Part shown: one piece after another, positions 49,918 through 60,185 of the stretch | How positions within the stretch are numbered: the stretch's first letter is position 1 | How the letters are laid out: each line of letters begins with the position of its first letter | Origin: an uncultured Alphaproteobacteria bacterium | GTDB lineage: Bacteria > Pseudomonadota > Alphaproteobacteria > Rhodobacterales > Rhodobacteraceae | Direction of reading: 5' to 3' | Assembly (NCBI GenBank): GCA_902611605.1 | Contig: CACMAH010000004.1 | Location: 52,793 to 116,792 of the forward strand | DNA: 64,000 bases | Notes under the pieces: generated by a model | The model's database searches: none | What the model saw: the letters and a program-made list of their open reading frames with translations, nothing else | What the model was told of the DNA's origin: nothing | Program-made: the position numbers and the translations under genes

Positions 49918-51102
49918 TCATTTCATATATTGTATTTCTGCAGTTCTCCTAAGTTCTAAATTTAGTCCTTCTGCTAGCTTAAGTAACTGGTTTTCTAACA
50001 TCTGTCCTTGAAGTATTTTAACTGCATTTTCTTTCAAAATATATCGTCTGCTACATAATATCAGATATGATTCTACTCCATCGTTATCTGTAAAAAAAAT
50101 TTTTTCAGATGGTCTTAATTGGTTTAAAGCATCACTAATTTTTTTGTTTAATTTATTACTTCTAATAGGCCCTTTAATATTTTGTTTCTTTATTTCATTG
50201 CAATTATCTATTTTTTTATATTTTGTTGAAATTTTTGCATAGGTAATTTCAGATGGGGGATTCTGAACTTTATCTGTGGTTTTCCAGGAATTTACTTTAA
50301 AAATCATAATACTATCAGATGAAATGATGAGATTTGAATTTTGTCCACTTTTCAATTTTGTTAGTATTTTTTTTAAACCATCTGGTAGTGTTTCTATAGA
50401 TACAAAACCTATTATTCCACCATTTTTAGAAGTTACAGCACTTGAAAATCTCTTTGCCATTTTTTCAAAATTCTTACCATTATTTAGATCTTTAATAATT
50501 CTTTCACCTAGTTTTATTGTGTTTTCCTTACCTCTAATTGCAAAAGGAATTATTATCTCGGATATATTTAATTGAGTTGGTATAGAAATAGAAGCAGAAG
50601 GTCTAAAAAGTGAAAAATCAAAATCGTCTAGATTCATTCTAGAATAAAAAGTATTATTAATTATATTTCGCATTAATACATTAGCCTCTAAATAATCTTT
50701 AAGTTCGTAGAAAGAAGCATTGAATTTATTCAAATTAATTTTTAAACTTTTTTTTGTTAATGACCTTACTGCTATAAAATTATTTAAAACCTCCTCCACT
50801 TGATTTGGAAGTACCTTTACACCAATAGTTTTTGCATGAAGTTTTTGCAATGTTTCATCAATAAGATTTTGTTGTGCTATTTTTTTTGCATTAGATTTGG
50901 ATGCTCCAAGTGCTATTAATAATTTTTTTCTTTCATTTACTTCATATTTTGAAATAAAAACGTTATTTACTTTAATAGCAGGTGAAAATTGTGAGGACTG
51001 ACCAAAGTCAACAAAAAATAAAAAATTCAAAACTAATACACAAATAAATTTTAATAAAAAATTATTCATTTTTAAGTGAAAAAAAATTACATTACTTATC
51101 AT
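49918..51102 (-). CDS. surA: Periplasmic chaperone and peptidyl-prolyl isomerase, SurA-like
   Basis: It assists folding of outer-membrane proteins such as LptD, encoded next to it. A hydrophobic export segment (FLLKFICVLVLNFLFFVDFG) is followed by a SurA N-terminal domain (KVNNVFISKYEVNERKKLL). One parvulin domain near 190-280 (AKRFSSAVTSKNGGIIGFV) is visible. The ATG at 51102 is chosen because AAGG lies 6 bases upstream; the internal ATG at 51069 has no ribosome site. Identity rests on domain layout and the position after lptD, since the sequence is divergent. Confidence 0.88.
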   Translation of the reverse strand: MISNVIFFHLKMNNFLLKFICVLVLNFLFFVDFGQSSQFSPAIKVNNVFISKYEVNERKKLLIALGASKSNAKKIAQQNLIDETLQKLHAKTIGVKVLPNQVEEVLNNFIAVRSLTKKSLKINLNKFNASFYELKDYLEANVLMRNIINNTFYSRMNLDDFDFSLFRPSASISIPTQLNISEIIIPFAIRGKENTIKLGERIIKDLNNGKNFEKMAKRFSSAVTSKNGGIIGFVSIETLPDGLKKILTKLKSGQNSNLIISSDSIMIFKVNSWKTTDKVQNPPSEITYAKISTKYKKIDNCNEIKKQNIKGPIRSNKLNKKISDALNQLRPSEKIFFTDNDGVESYLILCSRRYILKENAVKILQGQMLENQLLKLAEGLNLELRRTAEIQYMK

Positions 51103-51124
51103 AATATCCCTTAAATAAAATTGG

Positions 51125-53221
51125 TTACATCATACTACAACTGCTTGAAGAGCTATTGCGTTTGCCGAATCCTCCTAAATCAAAACTCAATTCAATTCTT
51201 GTATCTTCAGGAAGTTTTTCAGAACTCGCAAAACGTTTGCTAAAATTTATAGAAAAATCAACACACTCGTTTTCAAAAGTCAAGCCTGTGGAAGTACTAA
51301 TTGCTTCATTATTAGATATATCATGTCTCATATCAAAATTACTTTTCCAGTTTTTATTGATTTTAGAAAGCAATGAGATAGAAAATTCAGTTAGATTTCT
51401 ATTATCATCATTATTGTTGGCTTCATAAATTAAAATACTGGAAATTTTATTTTTTTCCATATTTAAATTCAAACTAGTTTCTGATTTTCTAAATTTAAGA
51501 TTATTGGTTATTACTGATGTATTTTTTAAACTGAAGAAGTTATTATAATTGAAGAAGCTAGATATCAAGAAATCAGAATTTTTTCCATTTAAACTTGTTG
51601 TTTCTGAAAATTGATTAACATTATTAAATCTAAAAATCTGACCTAACTCTGTTCCATAATTTTTTCCATTTACAGATTTCTTTTCATATTTTATTCCTGA
51701 ATTAAGCCATAAACCTTTTTCTTGAATGTCTTCACCAGAAAACCTGTTGATTGAAAAAAGACTTGTTCTGTCAAAACCAACTTCTATGCTATCTTGATTA
51801 GATTTTGACTCAGATTTCTTGTAAGGCGAATAATTAAATTGTATTTTTGGAATTAAAAACTCTTTATCTTTACTATTTTTGAACCTAATCAAAGGATAAG
51901 AAATTGTTGTTGATACTAGTGGTTTTATTTCTAAATAGTTAGACTTTATACTAGATTCTTCTCTTGTATCATAATAAGAATTAGAAATTTTACCTAAATT
52001 TTCATAAATAAAACCACTTCTATGATCACTACTATGTCTTAGTTCTACAGTTTGATTAATTCTGGTGTATCTTTTGTTTTTATCAAATAAATTCAGAATA
52101 CCAAATCTATTTGATAATATAGTATTATTACCAAACACGTTACTGATATTTTTTTCTTGATAATTTGGAAAGATTATAGGTTCTACACCAACAGGTGTTC
52201 TTAAAGATTGAAAATAAAAAGTTTCAAAAGTACTTTTTTTATTATTTTCAAATTTATTAATTACTAAATAGTTAGATATATAATCTCTTATTTCATGATC
52301 ATAGGATATAAGAGATTTTTTTTTATCAAATAAAGTAAAATCATATAAAAGGTTAAAATTTTTAGGATATTTTTTTTCTCCTTTAAACTTTATATAACCA
52401 TTTATAGTTTTGTTACTGATGTTAGGTTCAATTGTTGATTTTATATTTACATCTTCATTTTTTAATTTGGATCTATACTCAGTCTCAAATAAAATTTTTT
52501 GATTTGTTTTAAATAAAGAAACTGTTAGATCTGAATTATTATTCAAAACAATGAAATATGGCTGTTTTATTCCATAGCCATATATTTCAGAACTGATAAT
52601 TGACGGCGTTAAAAAACCAGATGCTCTTTTTATTCCTGGTTCTGGTGTTTTCAAATATGGGGTATAAAAAACTGGAATACCACCTATTTCTAGTAATGCA
52701 TTTTTAAATAGTAGTGTTCTATTTTCTTGATTATGTACAATTAATTCAGATTTTATATTCCATAAAGGAGGAGAGTTATCTTTAGAGCAAATCTTGCAAG
52801 ATGTTCCCATTGAATTTGTAAATTGAGTTTTATCTCTAGAAGTATATTTTATTTTTTCTGATGTAATTTTAAATTGATTTTCAAAAAGTGCTTTTACTCC
52901 ATTGCTTATTATTTTTTTTAAATCCTTCGATACTAAAGAATAATCTGCAGTTATTTTTATTTTATTATCATCTATAATCTCTATTGGTCCATAAACTTGG
53001 ACTAATGAGCTTGAGTTATTGTAAATAATTTTTTTTGCACTAAGAATTTTTTTACTAGCAAAAATTTTCACATTTCCCTGAGCAATTATTTTATCATTTT
53101 CATTTGAAATAAAAATTTGATCAGCGATTAGATTAAATTCATTACTCGCAAATAACAAATTATAGAAAGACAAAACAAATATGTAGCAATTTATAATTAA
53201 TATATATTTTAAGAATTTCAA
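51125..53221 (-). CDS. lptD: LPS-assembly protein LptD
   Basis: An outer-membrane beta-barrel that inserts lipopolysaccharide into the outer leaflet. A signal peptide (about 1-26, ending LLFAS) is followed by an OstA/LptA-like beta-jellyroll (FNLIADQIFISNENDKIIAQ). The LptD signature region carries the CKIC cysteines, LLEIGGIPVFYTPYLKTPEP and GFLTPSI. The long C-terminal barrel ends with a cysteine-containing tail. At 698 residues it is at the short end of the family. It is 22 bp from surA and 5 bp from lptG, so one operon. Confidence 0.95.
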   Translation of the reverse strand: MKFLKYILIINCYIFVLSFYNLLFASNEFNLIADQIFISNENDKIIAQGNVKIFASKKILSAKKIIYNNSSSLVQVYGPIEIIDDNKIKITADYSLVSKDLKKIISNGVKALFENQFKITSEKIKYTSRDKTQFTNSMGTSCKICSKDNSPPLWNIKSELIVHNQENRTLLFKNALLEIGGIPVFYTPYLKTPEPGIKRASGFLTPSIISSEIYGYGIKQPYFIVLNNNSDLTVSLFKTNQKILFETEYRSKLKNEDVNIKSTIEPNISNKTINGYIKFKGEKKYPKNFNLLYDFTLFDKKKSLISYDHEIRDYISNYLVINKFENNKKSTFETFYFQSLRTPVGVEPIIFPNYQEKNISNVFGNNTILSNRFGILNLFDKNKRYTRINQTVELRHSSDHRSGFIYENLGKISNSYYDTREESSIKSNYLEIKPLVSTTISYPLIRFKNSKDKEFLIPKIQFNYSPYKKSESKSNQDSIEVGFDRTSLFSINRFSGEDIQEKGLWLNSGIKYEKKSVNGKNYGTELGQIFRFNNVNQFSETTSLNGKNSDFLISSFFNYNNFFSLKNTSVITNNLKFRKSETSLNLNMEKNKISSILIYEANNNDDNRNLTEFSISLLSKINKNWKSNFDMRHDISNNEAISTSTGLTFENECVDFSINFSKRFASSEKLPEDTRIELSFDLGGFGKRNSSSSSCSMM

Positions 53222-53226
53222 AACAA

Positions 53227-54330
53227 CTAACCATCCTCAAGGTGAAGCAGTAAACCTAATGAGACAAGTATACCAAATGTCGGAGGGCCATAGGCTGATA
53301 ATAAAATGGGTATTTGCTGGGCTTCTCCTAATGTAATAGCAACTCTCTCTAATGAAAAAAGTACGAAACCCACTAAAACAGATATTAAAATTAATAAACC
53401 TGCTTGGTTAAATTTAGTGTATCTCATTGCAAATGTTGCTCCTATTAACATCATTGCGATCAAAAAAAGTGGTCTTGATAATTCATTTTGATAGAATAAC
53501 TTATGTCGAGTTGCTGAAAAGCCTGATATTTCAAGTTTTTTTATAAAATCAGGGATTGACCAAAAATTTATTGATCTGGGATCTGAAAAACTATTCAAGA
53601 TTTGATCTTGTGATAAGTTTGTACTCAAAGACAATTTATCCATCTCTCTATATTCAAAATCTGAAGTCAGGTTTTTTTGTGGTGCATATTCCCAAACACT
53701 TACTTCTTTTAATTCCCAACGTTTGTTGTTAATACTACCTCTTTGGGCATTTATTCTTTTTTTTAAGTTATCTTCTCCATCAAACTCAAATAGTGTTAAA
53801 TTAAACAACTCTGTGCCACTAGCATTCGTTCTATTTGATTGTACAACAATTTGTTTATTTTTGTCAGCTTCTCTTAACCAAATACCATCAGTACTTACTG
53901 ACAAAAAACTTTTTTGTTTTATACCTAATTCTTCAAGTAAATTTTCTGAAGACTTTATAGAAATAGAAACTAACGGATTTCCTATTGAAGTTGCTAGTAC
54001 TCCAATAGTAAAAGTAATAATAATTGGAAATAGGAGTATTCTAATCGCTGATCTACCAGAACTTCTAGTAATGATTAATTCATTACTTCTAGTTAGGCCT
54101 AAAAAACAAGTTAGGCTAGCAAGCATTATAATAAGTGGAAGAGTTTCTAAGATATGAATAGGGGCTCTAATTAAAGCATTTTTTAAACCTAAAATAAAGC
54201 TATGCCCCTGCGATGACATGCTTACAATTTGATCTGAGCCATCAACTAATAAAATTAAAAAAAATATAGAAAGAAACGACCAGAAGAAACTAGAAAGATA
54301 TTTTGATCCTATATAATACGATAATATCAT
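53227..54330 (-). CDS. lptG: LPS export ABC permease LptG
   Basis: One of two permeases that, with LptF and LptB, extract lipopolysaccharide from the inner membrane. The 367 residues show the YjgP/YjgQ pattern of three N-terminal and three C-terminal helices around a periplasmic beta-jellyroll. The start LSYYIGSKYLSSFFWSFLSI and LPLIIMLASLTCFLGLTRSN are typical. It lies second in the run after lptF with a 15-bp gap. Confidence 0.94.
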   Translation of the reverse strand: MILSYYIGSKYLSSFFWSFLSIFFLILLVDGSDQIVSMSSQGHSFILGLKNALIRAPIHILETLPLIIMLASLTCFLGLTRSNELIITRSSGRSAIRILLFPIIITFTIGVLATSIGNPLVSISIKSSENLLEELGIKQKSFLSVSTDGIWLREADKNKQIVVQSNRTNASGTELFNLTLFEFDGEDNLKKRINAQRGSINNKRWELKEVSVWEYAPQKNLTSDFEYREMDKLSLSTNLSQDQILNSFSDPRSINFWSIPDFIKKLEISGFSATRHKLFYQNELSRPLFLIAMMLIGATFAMRYTKFNQAGLLILISVLVGFVLFSLERVAITLGEAQQIPILLSAYGPPTFGILVSLGLLLHLEDG

Positions 54331-54345
54331 AAAGTTACTTTAAAA

Positions 54346-55461
54346 TTATTTTTTTTTAATAAAAAAACTAGAAAGGTTGACATTAAATATAATTAAAGAC
54401 AAAGAAACAAAAATACACGAAATTGAGGGTATATATAAAATCCAAAAAAAACTAGTATCTTTTACAACTAATGTTCTTAAAGCAGAAATTAAAGATTGTA
54501 CAAAAATTGCTGCAGTAATTGCAAAAATAATGGTTTTAAAATAGCTTTTTTTATTAAGACCACTTATAGAAAAAAAGCTCAATGCTAGTAAAGTTAAAGC
54601 CAAAGCGCTTAGTGGAGTAGCTAATTTGGTATGTGCTTCACTTATAAATTCGCTTTCTTTATAAATAGTATCTTTTCCAAACTTAGTTGGGTTTGAAATT
54701 ATCCTCAAAGGAAATATTTCCACAGGTGAAATATCTTTTCGTGGACCAATTGGGAGGAAATTGTTTAATTCAAAACCCATTCTTTTGAATTTTAAAGTTG
54801 TAAGTGCAGTACTAGTTTTGTCCAAAACTTGAAGTAAACCATTTTGCATTACCAGCATCAAACCACTACTTGTTCTTGTCATTATAGCTTCTTTGGCTGA
54901 ATAAGTAACTTTATTACCTTTTTGTCTTGCATCAGTGATGAATATACCTTTTATGTCACCATTATCGCTAGATTCTCTAATGTAAATAGTAACTCCCTTG
55001 ATTGGGTGAAAAAATTGTTGGTCCTTGATTAGACGATTAGAAAATTCTTCACGTATATTATAGAGGTCAGTCCTCAATTTATTTTGGCTTAAAGGTACTA
55101 AATATAAAGATAAAAAATATAAGATAGAGCAAACAAAACCTCCAAATATGAGTATAGGAAACACAATTCTTAAATTTGATAAACCCGCATTTGCAAAAAT
55201 TAAAAGTTCTGATTCTGAATTAAGTTTATGCAGAGCATATATTGTAGAAGCGAATGCTGAAATTGGTAAAATAATTAGCATAACTTGAGGAAATATAAGA
55301 ATTGAAATTTTTATAAATACTAAACCAGATTGACCATTTGAGATTACATCATCTAATCTAGGCATAGACTGAACAAGCCATAGAATTCCTACTAAAACAA
55401 AAGAAAAAAATATAAAAGGTCTAGTTTGTTGGGTAAATATATATTTATCAAATGTATTCAA
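54346..55461 (-). CDS. lptF: LPS export ABC permease LptF
   Basis: The partner permease of LptG. The 371 residues start NTFDKYIFTQQTRPFIFFSF, with IFPQVMLIILPISAFASTIY and LHKLNSESELLIFANAGLS matching LptF. Central soluble domain, six helices. First gene of the minus-strand envelope operon. Confidence 0.94.
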   Translation of the reverse strand: MNTFDKYIFTQQTRPFIFFSFVLVGILWLVQSMPRLDDVISNGQSGLVFIKISILIFPQVMLIILPISAFASTIYALHKLNSESELLIFANAGLSNLRIVFPILIFGGFVCSILYFLSLYLVPLSQNKLRTDLYNIREEFSNRLIKDQQFFHPIKGVTIYIRESSDNGDIKGIFITDARQKGNKVTYSAKEAIMTRTSSGLMLVMQNGLLQVLDKTSTALTTLKFKRMGFELNNFLPIGPRKDISPVEIFPLRIISNPTKFGKDTIYKESEFISEAHTKLATPLSALALTLLALSFFSISGLNKKSYFKTIIFAITAAIFVQSLISALRTLVVKDTSFFWILYIPSISCIFVSLSLIIFNVNLSSFFIKKK

Positions 55462-55631
55462 AAAAATCCCACTTCCATCGATCTATATCATTTATGAGGA
55501 ATAAATAATTTATTCAAATTAATTCAATATCTTTCATTTGACTTTAATGTTCTTACAATTTATTCATTATTAAATTTCTTTTGTAGAATTGGAAGATCAA
55601 ATTTACTCAATAATTTTCTAGGAGCCCTAAA

Positions 55632-56054
55632 ATGGCAATTCAAAGAACACTATCAATTATTAAACCAGATGCAACTAGAAGAAACCTTACTGGGGCTATT
55701 AATCAAATGCTTGAAAAAGCTGGATTAAGAATAATTGCTCAAAAAAGAATTAAATTAAGTAAAGAGCAAGCCGGTATTTTTTATTTAGTACATAAGGAAA
55801 GGCCATTTTATGATGAATTATGTAGTTTTATGGCTTCTGAACCCATAGTAGTTCAAGTTCTGGAAGGTGAGGATGCTATTATGTTGAATAGAAAAGTTAT
55901 GGGAGCAACTAATCCTGTTGAGGCTGAAGAGGGCACTATAAGAAAAGAATTTGCTCTTTCTATTGGTGAAAACTCTGTTCATGGTTCTGATGGCGAAACA
56001 ACAGCTGCTTTTGAAATAAGTTATTTTTTTTCTGGTTTGGAAATGGCTGGTTAA
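55632..56054 (+). CDS. ndk: Nucleoside diphosphate kinase
   Basis: It moves phosphate between nucleoside di- and triphosphates through a phosphohistidine. The 140 residues contain the start [20 protein letters not shown] and the active-site histidine in [18 protein letters not shown] lies before the ATG. Its stop overlaps the purN stop region by 4 bp on the opposite strand. Confidence 0.98.
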   Translation: MAIQRTLSIIKPDATRRNLTGAINQMLEKAGLRIIAQKRIKLSKEQAGIFYLVHKERPFYDELCSFMASEPIVVQVLEGEDAIMLNRKVMGATNPVEAEEGTIRKEFALSIGENSVHGSDGETTAAFEISYFFSGLEMAG

Positions 56055-56665
56055 TTTTCCTGAATTATAGTTTTTTTTCCTGTTATTATATTTCTTATAA
56101 CTTTTGTATATAATTTATGCTCTTTGATAATAAGTTTGCTTGCAAGGTTCTTAGGTGTATCTTTCTTTAATATACTTATTGTTACTTGTCCCAAAATTTT
56201 ACCTGAATCGAGTTCAGAAGTCACAGTGTGAACAGTTGCTCCATGAGTTCTAATATCTTTTTCTAAAATTCTTTGATGTGTATTTAAACCTTTAATTGAA
56301 GGTAAAATAGAAGGATGAATATTTAAAACTGTCCCATTATAGTTTTGTAGAAAATATTTACTCAATATTTTCATAAATCCTGCTAAACATATTAGTTCGA
56401 TTTTCTCCTTAATTAAAAGATTGAGAAGTCTTTTCTCAAAAATTTCCATACTATGATTTTTATTAACTGGAAAAACAAAAGTTTTTATACCAAGATTTTT
56501 TGCTTTAATTATACCCAAGGCATCTGGATTATTGGATAAAACAAATTTCACAATACCCGGATAATTAATTGTTTTGCTATCTTTAATAATAGCTTCCATA
56601 TTGGTGCCTTTACCAGAAATCAAAATAGCTATTTTCTTTTTCAATGGCTTAATTTCGGATTTCAA
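56051..56665 (-). CDS. purN: Phosphoribosylglycinamide formyltransferase
   Basis: It uses 10-formyl-tetrahydrofolate for the third step of purine synthesis. In the 204 residues, [17 protein letters not shown] binds the phosphate. The catalytic Asn-His-Asp set appears in [21 protein letters not shown] and the following [12 protein letters not shown] overlap with purM shows coupling. Confidence 0.96.
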   Translation of the reverse strand: MKSEIKPLKKKIAILISGKGTNMEAIIKDSKTINYPGIVKFVLSNNPDALGIIKAKNLGIKTFVFPVNKNHSMEIFEKRLLNLLIKEKIELICLAGFMKILSKYFLQNYNGTVLNIHPSILPSIKGLNTHQRILEKDIRTHGATVHTVTSELDSGKILGQVTISILKKDTPKNLASKLIIKEHKLYTKVIRNIITGKKTIIQEN

Positions 56666-57693
56666 ATTAAATACCCTTGATATGAATTCGATTTGTGTTT
56701 TTTAATTTTCCCTATTATATAATAAGCTTCATTCATATCGTTAAAATATTGAGAAAAGTCTGTAAAATTAGTTTTTGGAACAACGCAAATCATTCCAATC
56801 CCACAATTAAATGTTTTAAGAGCTTCTTCCTCAGTCATTTTTGATTTTTTAATAATCCAAGACATTAATCTTGGAAGTTTCCATTGATTTAAATCTATTT
56901 CAAATGAAAGTTGGTTTGGTAATATGCGAGGTAGATTTTCAGTAATTCCACCACCAGTTATGTGGCTTAATCCTGAGATCAATTTATTGGAAATTAAAGG
57001 AGCAAGTATTCTTTGATATATTTTTGTAGGGATTAAAAGCTCATCTTTTATTCTAGAATTCTTATCAACAGGATTAGGAGATTCCCAGTTCAGATTTTCA
57101 TTTTTTATCACTTTTCTGATGAGAGAATAGCCATTTGAATGAAAACCACTAGATGGTAATCCGATTAGCAAGTCACTATCATTAATTTTACTAGGAAGGC
57201 TATTACCCCTTTCTAATGCACCTACTGCAAATCCTGCTAGGTCGAAATCATTATTATTATATAAATCAGGCATTTCTGCTGTTTCGCCTCCCAAAAGTGC
57301 ACACTGTGCTTGTTTGCATCCTTCAATAATACCATCAATTATTTTTACCGAACTAGATATTTTCAATTTTGATGTTGCAAAATAATCAAGAAAAAACAGT
57401 GGTTTAGCACCTTCGCAAATAAGATCGTTTACACACATTGCAACCAAATCAATTCCTACTGTATTTAAAATTCCTGTTTCTATTGCAATTTTTAGTTTTG
57501 TTCCGACTCCATCAGTAGCTGAAATAAGTATAGGATCTATAAATCCAGCTTTTTTGAGATCAAAAGCTCCTCCAAAACTTCCCATATTCCCAATAACACC
57601 TGGAATATTAGTCTTTTTAACTTTAGGCTTAATTAAAGAAACAAAATTATTTCCTTTTTTAATGTCTACACCGGATTCTTTATACTTTGACAT
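56662..57693 (-). CDS. purM: Phosphoribosylformylglycinamidine cyclo-ligase
   Basis: It forms the imidazole ring of purines from FGAM using ATP. The 343 residues show GVDIKKGNNFVSLIKP at the start, ILISATDGVGTKLKIA, LLGGETAEMPDLY and HITGGGITENLPRILP. It forms an operon with purN; purF lies 4 kb away on the same strand. Confidence 0.97.
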   Translation of the reverse strand: MSKYKESGVDIKKGNNFVSLIKPKVKKTNIPGVIGNMGSFGGAFDLKKAGFIDPILISATDGVGTKLKIAIETGILNTVGIDLVAMCVNDLICEGAKPLFFLDYFATSKLKISSSVKIIDGIIEGCKQAQCALLGGETAEMPDLYNNNDFDLAGFAVGALERGNSLPSKINDSDLLIGLPSSGFHSNGYSLIRKVIKNENLNWESPNPVDKNSRIKDELLIPTKIYQRILAPLISNKLISGLSHITGGGITENLPRILPNQLSFEIDLNQWKLPRLMSWIIKKSKMTEEEALKTFNCGIGMICVVPKTNFTDFSQYFNDMNEAYYIIGKIKKHKSNSYQGYLI

Positions 57694-57849
57694 AATATTA
57701 TTTGTTTATTAGAGTTTTGATTTTTCTTCTAACGTAATTTTCATAGAAATAAAAATTAATTATTAAAATTTTTAATTAAAAAATTGCAGAAACTTTTTCT
57801 TTCCTTTATATCATTTTAGAGATATTTGAATTTAAGATACTGATATTCA

Positions 57850-57926
57850 GGGCGAGTAGCTCAGTTGGTTAGAGCAGAGCGCTCATAACGCTTTGGTCGC
57901 AGGTTCGAGTCCTGCCTCGCCTACCA
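57850..57926 (+). tRNA. tRNA with anticodon CAU, probably tRNA-Ile2 (lysidine type)
   Basis: The acceptor GGGCGAG pairs with CTCGCCT, including one G-U pair; discriminator A and an encoded CCA follow. The D-arm is GCTC...GAGC. The anticodon stem GAGCG/CGCTT closes the loop CTCATAA with anticodon CAT. The stretch CTTTGGTCGCAGG after the anticodon arm resembles tRNA-Ile2, whose C34 becomes lysidine, more than elongator tRNA-Met. The amino-acid identity needs comparison with the other CAU tRNAs of the genome. Confidence 0.9.
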
Positions 57927-57976
57927 AACTTATTCAATAATATAAAAGTTTTGGTGTTTTTGAGGGGTTTAGTTCC

Positions 57977-57995
57977 AAGATTAGTTACCAATCTT
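57977..57995 (+). terminator. Weak hairpin after the CAU tRNA
   Basis: AAGATT (57977-57982) and AATCTT (57990-57995) can pair around a 7-base loop. The stem is short and A/T-rich and the following T-run is poor, so this is at most a weak terminator. Confidence 0.2.
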
Positions 57996-58149
57996 TAAAT
58001 AACTTTTCAGCACCTAACCTTTTTACATAAATCTATGTAGCTTGTTTTATTTGTTAATGTGAAATATTATTAATAATAGAAATTTTTATTATAGGTTTTA
58101 ATCCTGCTTCTTCTTAAAAAATATTATAAGGGCCAATAAGCTTATTCAA

Positions 58150-58935
58150 ATGGATCAAAAAAATTTTTTTCTTGATGGACAAACAGCACTTGTTACTGGA
58201 GGAGCAAGTGGTATTGGTCTTTCAACTGTTAGAATGCTAAGTAGTGTTGGTGCTCATGTAATAATTGCCGATACTAATAAAGAATTAGGGCATTATTTAT
58301 CTGAAAAATTTAAATCAGAAGGTAAGAAAGTTGGATATATATATTGTGATATAAGTTCAGAAGCATCAATATCAGAATTAGGTAAAAAATTAATAAGAAA
58401 AAAAAAATCAATTGAAATTTTAATGCATTTTGCAGGTATTGGTTTAGAAAAAAAATTTGTTAGTACTTCTCTTGACGACTGGAATAAAATTATTTCAGTT
58501 AATCTAACCGGATCTTTTTTAATGACAAAAGAAATTGCAAAATTAATGATACCCCATAAGTATGGTAGAATAGTAACTATGTCTTCAGTTGCTGGTTTAA
58601 GAGGTGGAACAGGAAGGGCGGCTTATGGTGCCTCAAAAGGTGGAGTTATTGCATTAAGTAAGGTCCTAGCCATTGAATTGTCACCATACAATATAACAGT
58701 TAATACACTATGTCCTGGAGCAATCGAAACAGAATTAGTAAAAAAAATGCACGATAAAGAAACTAGAAGAGCCTTTTTACAAAATATTCCTCAAAAAAGA
58801 TATGGTTTCCCAGAAGAAGTAGCTTCAGCAGCATTATTTTTTACTTTGCCAGGATCTTCATATGTTAACGGGACAGTTTTTCCTATAGATGGGGGATTTA
58901 ATTCCAGTGGTATAATCAAAAATGAAGCTTCTTAA
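58150..58935 (+). CDS. Short-chain dehydrogenase/reductase (FabG-like)
   Basis: A classical SDR of 261 residues with an intact catalytic set. The cofactor loop is VTGGASGIGLSTV. FAGIG takes the place of NNAG, serine is in VTMSSVAG, and tyrosine and lysine are in AAYGASKGGV. It ends GTVFPIDGGFNSSG. Substrate cannot be assigned. It precedes an MFS gene by 67 bp on the same strand and may share its transcript. Confidence 0.92.
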   Translation: MDQKNFFLDGQTALVTGGASGIGLSTVRMLSSVGAHVIIADTNKELGHYLSEKFKSEGKKVGYIYCDISSEASISELGKKLIRKKKSIEILMHFAGIGLEKKFVSTSLDDWNKIISVNLTGSFLMTKEIAKLMIPHKYGRIVTMSSVAGLRGGTGRAAYGASKGGVIALSKVLAIELSPYNITVNTLCPGAIETELVKKMHDKETRRAFLQNIPQKRYGFPEEVASAALFFTLPGSSYVNGTVFPIDGGFNSSGIIKNEAS

Positions 58936-59002
58936 TTAATTCATTTCGTTCGAAAGTTATAAGTTTAGGGTGATTATATAATTTTTTTTTTAAAGATTTA
59001 GT

Positions 59003-60151
59003 ATGAATAAAATATATTCCAGTCGATATGTTTATCTTTTCTTTTTTTTATATTCCTTTACTTTTGGGATGATTTTTCCCAGGATTGGGGATTTGCAGAT
59101 TCAAATGGGGATAGGCGAGAGCTATTTAGGACTAGCGCTTTCTGGCTTGCCTATCGGTGTGCAAATAGCACTTTTATTCGCTGATAAAATTTTATCATTA
59201 TTTAATTTTAGGATCGCAGTATCTATTAGCATTACAATACTTGGTTTTTTTTTATTTTTAGCCTCATTTAGCTATGAACCTTGGAGTTTCTTTATATTTC
59301 TTTTATTTGCAGGAATTGCAGTTGGAATAGTTGAAGTTGCAGTAAATATTGAAGCTGACAGAGTAGAATTTAAAATAAGAAAGAAAATAATGAATAGAAG
59401 CCACTCATTTTGGAGTTTAGGTTTTTTTTCTGCTGGATTATTAGGCGCTATTTTTTCCCAACTTAACGTAACTCCAACATTACATTTTTTATTTTGTTTT
59501 GTTTTAGCACTACTGTTGGTTTTCTATTTCACCAAAAAATATGAAGTGGCTCCTACACGTCCAACATTAAATGAAAAACCTTCTTTATTTATAATACCCT
59601 CAAAGAAGATTATGGCTTTGGTGTTTTTTACCTTGTCGGCAATGTTAATTGAAGGTGCAGGAATAGATTGGTCAGTAATTTTTATGAGGGATATATTTAG
59701 TACTCCTCCTTTTATAAATGGAATGGCTCTTTTTTTAGGTGCAGCAGGACAATTTATAGTTAGATTTAATGCTGATAATGTTATTGAAAGATTTGGAAGT
59801 AAAAATGTCGCAAAATTATCAATAATCGTAATGTTTATAGGGTTAATTTTTGTCTCTTTTTCAAATTTTCCATATTTAGTTTTATTTGGATTTTTTTTAA
59901 TGGGTGGAGGTACAGCGGTTTTGTTTCCTCTTGCCGTTTCAGCAGCTGCACAATTTTCTGATAAAACGGCTGCTGCAAATGTTGCTTCGCTTGCTCAGAT
60001 TTCTTTTATAGTTTTTTTAATAGGTCCACCTTTTTTAGGATATATAGCTGAAACCTACGGAATTCGAATTTCTTTCATAATTTGTTTCCCACTTCTTTTT
60101 TTAAGCTGGGTTTTTGTTTCTTCTATTGATAAAAAAAACGATTATGGATAG
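59003..60151 (+). CDS. Major facilitator superfamily transporter
   Basis: An integral membrane transporter of 382 residues with about 12 hydrophobic helices. Visible are GDLQIQMGIGESYLGLAL and NRSHSFWSLGFFSAGLLGAI, a pattern of YbjJ/fucose-permease-like MFS proteins. Substrate unknown. The neighbouring SDR and nth genes do not point to one. Confidence 0.85.
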   Translation: MNKIYSSRYVYLFFFLYSFTFGMIFPRIGDLQIQMGIGESYLGLALSGLPIGVQIALLFADKILSLFNFRIAVSISITILGFFLFLASFSYEPWSFFIFLLFAGIAVGIVEVAVNIEADRVEFKIRKKIMNRSHSFWSLGFFSAGLLGAIFSQLNVTPTLHFLFCFVLALLLVFYFTKKYEVAPTRPTLNEKPSLFIIPSKKIMALVFFTLSAMLIEGAGIDWSVIFMRDIFSTPPFINGMALFLGAAGQFIVRFNADNVIERFGSKNVAKLSIIVMFIGLIFVSFSNFPYLVLFGFFLMGGGTAVLFPLAVSAAAQFSDKTAAANVASLAQISFIVFLIGPPFLGYIAETYGIRISFIICFPLLFLSWVFVSSIDKKNDYG

Positions 60152-60185
60152 AAAATTTAATTTAATTTAATTATGTGATTTAAAT

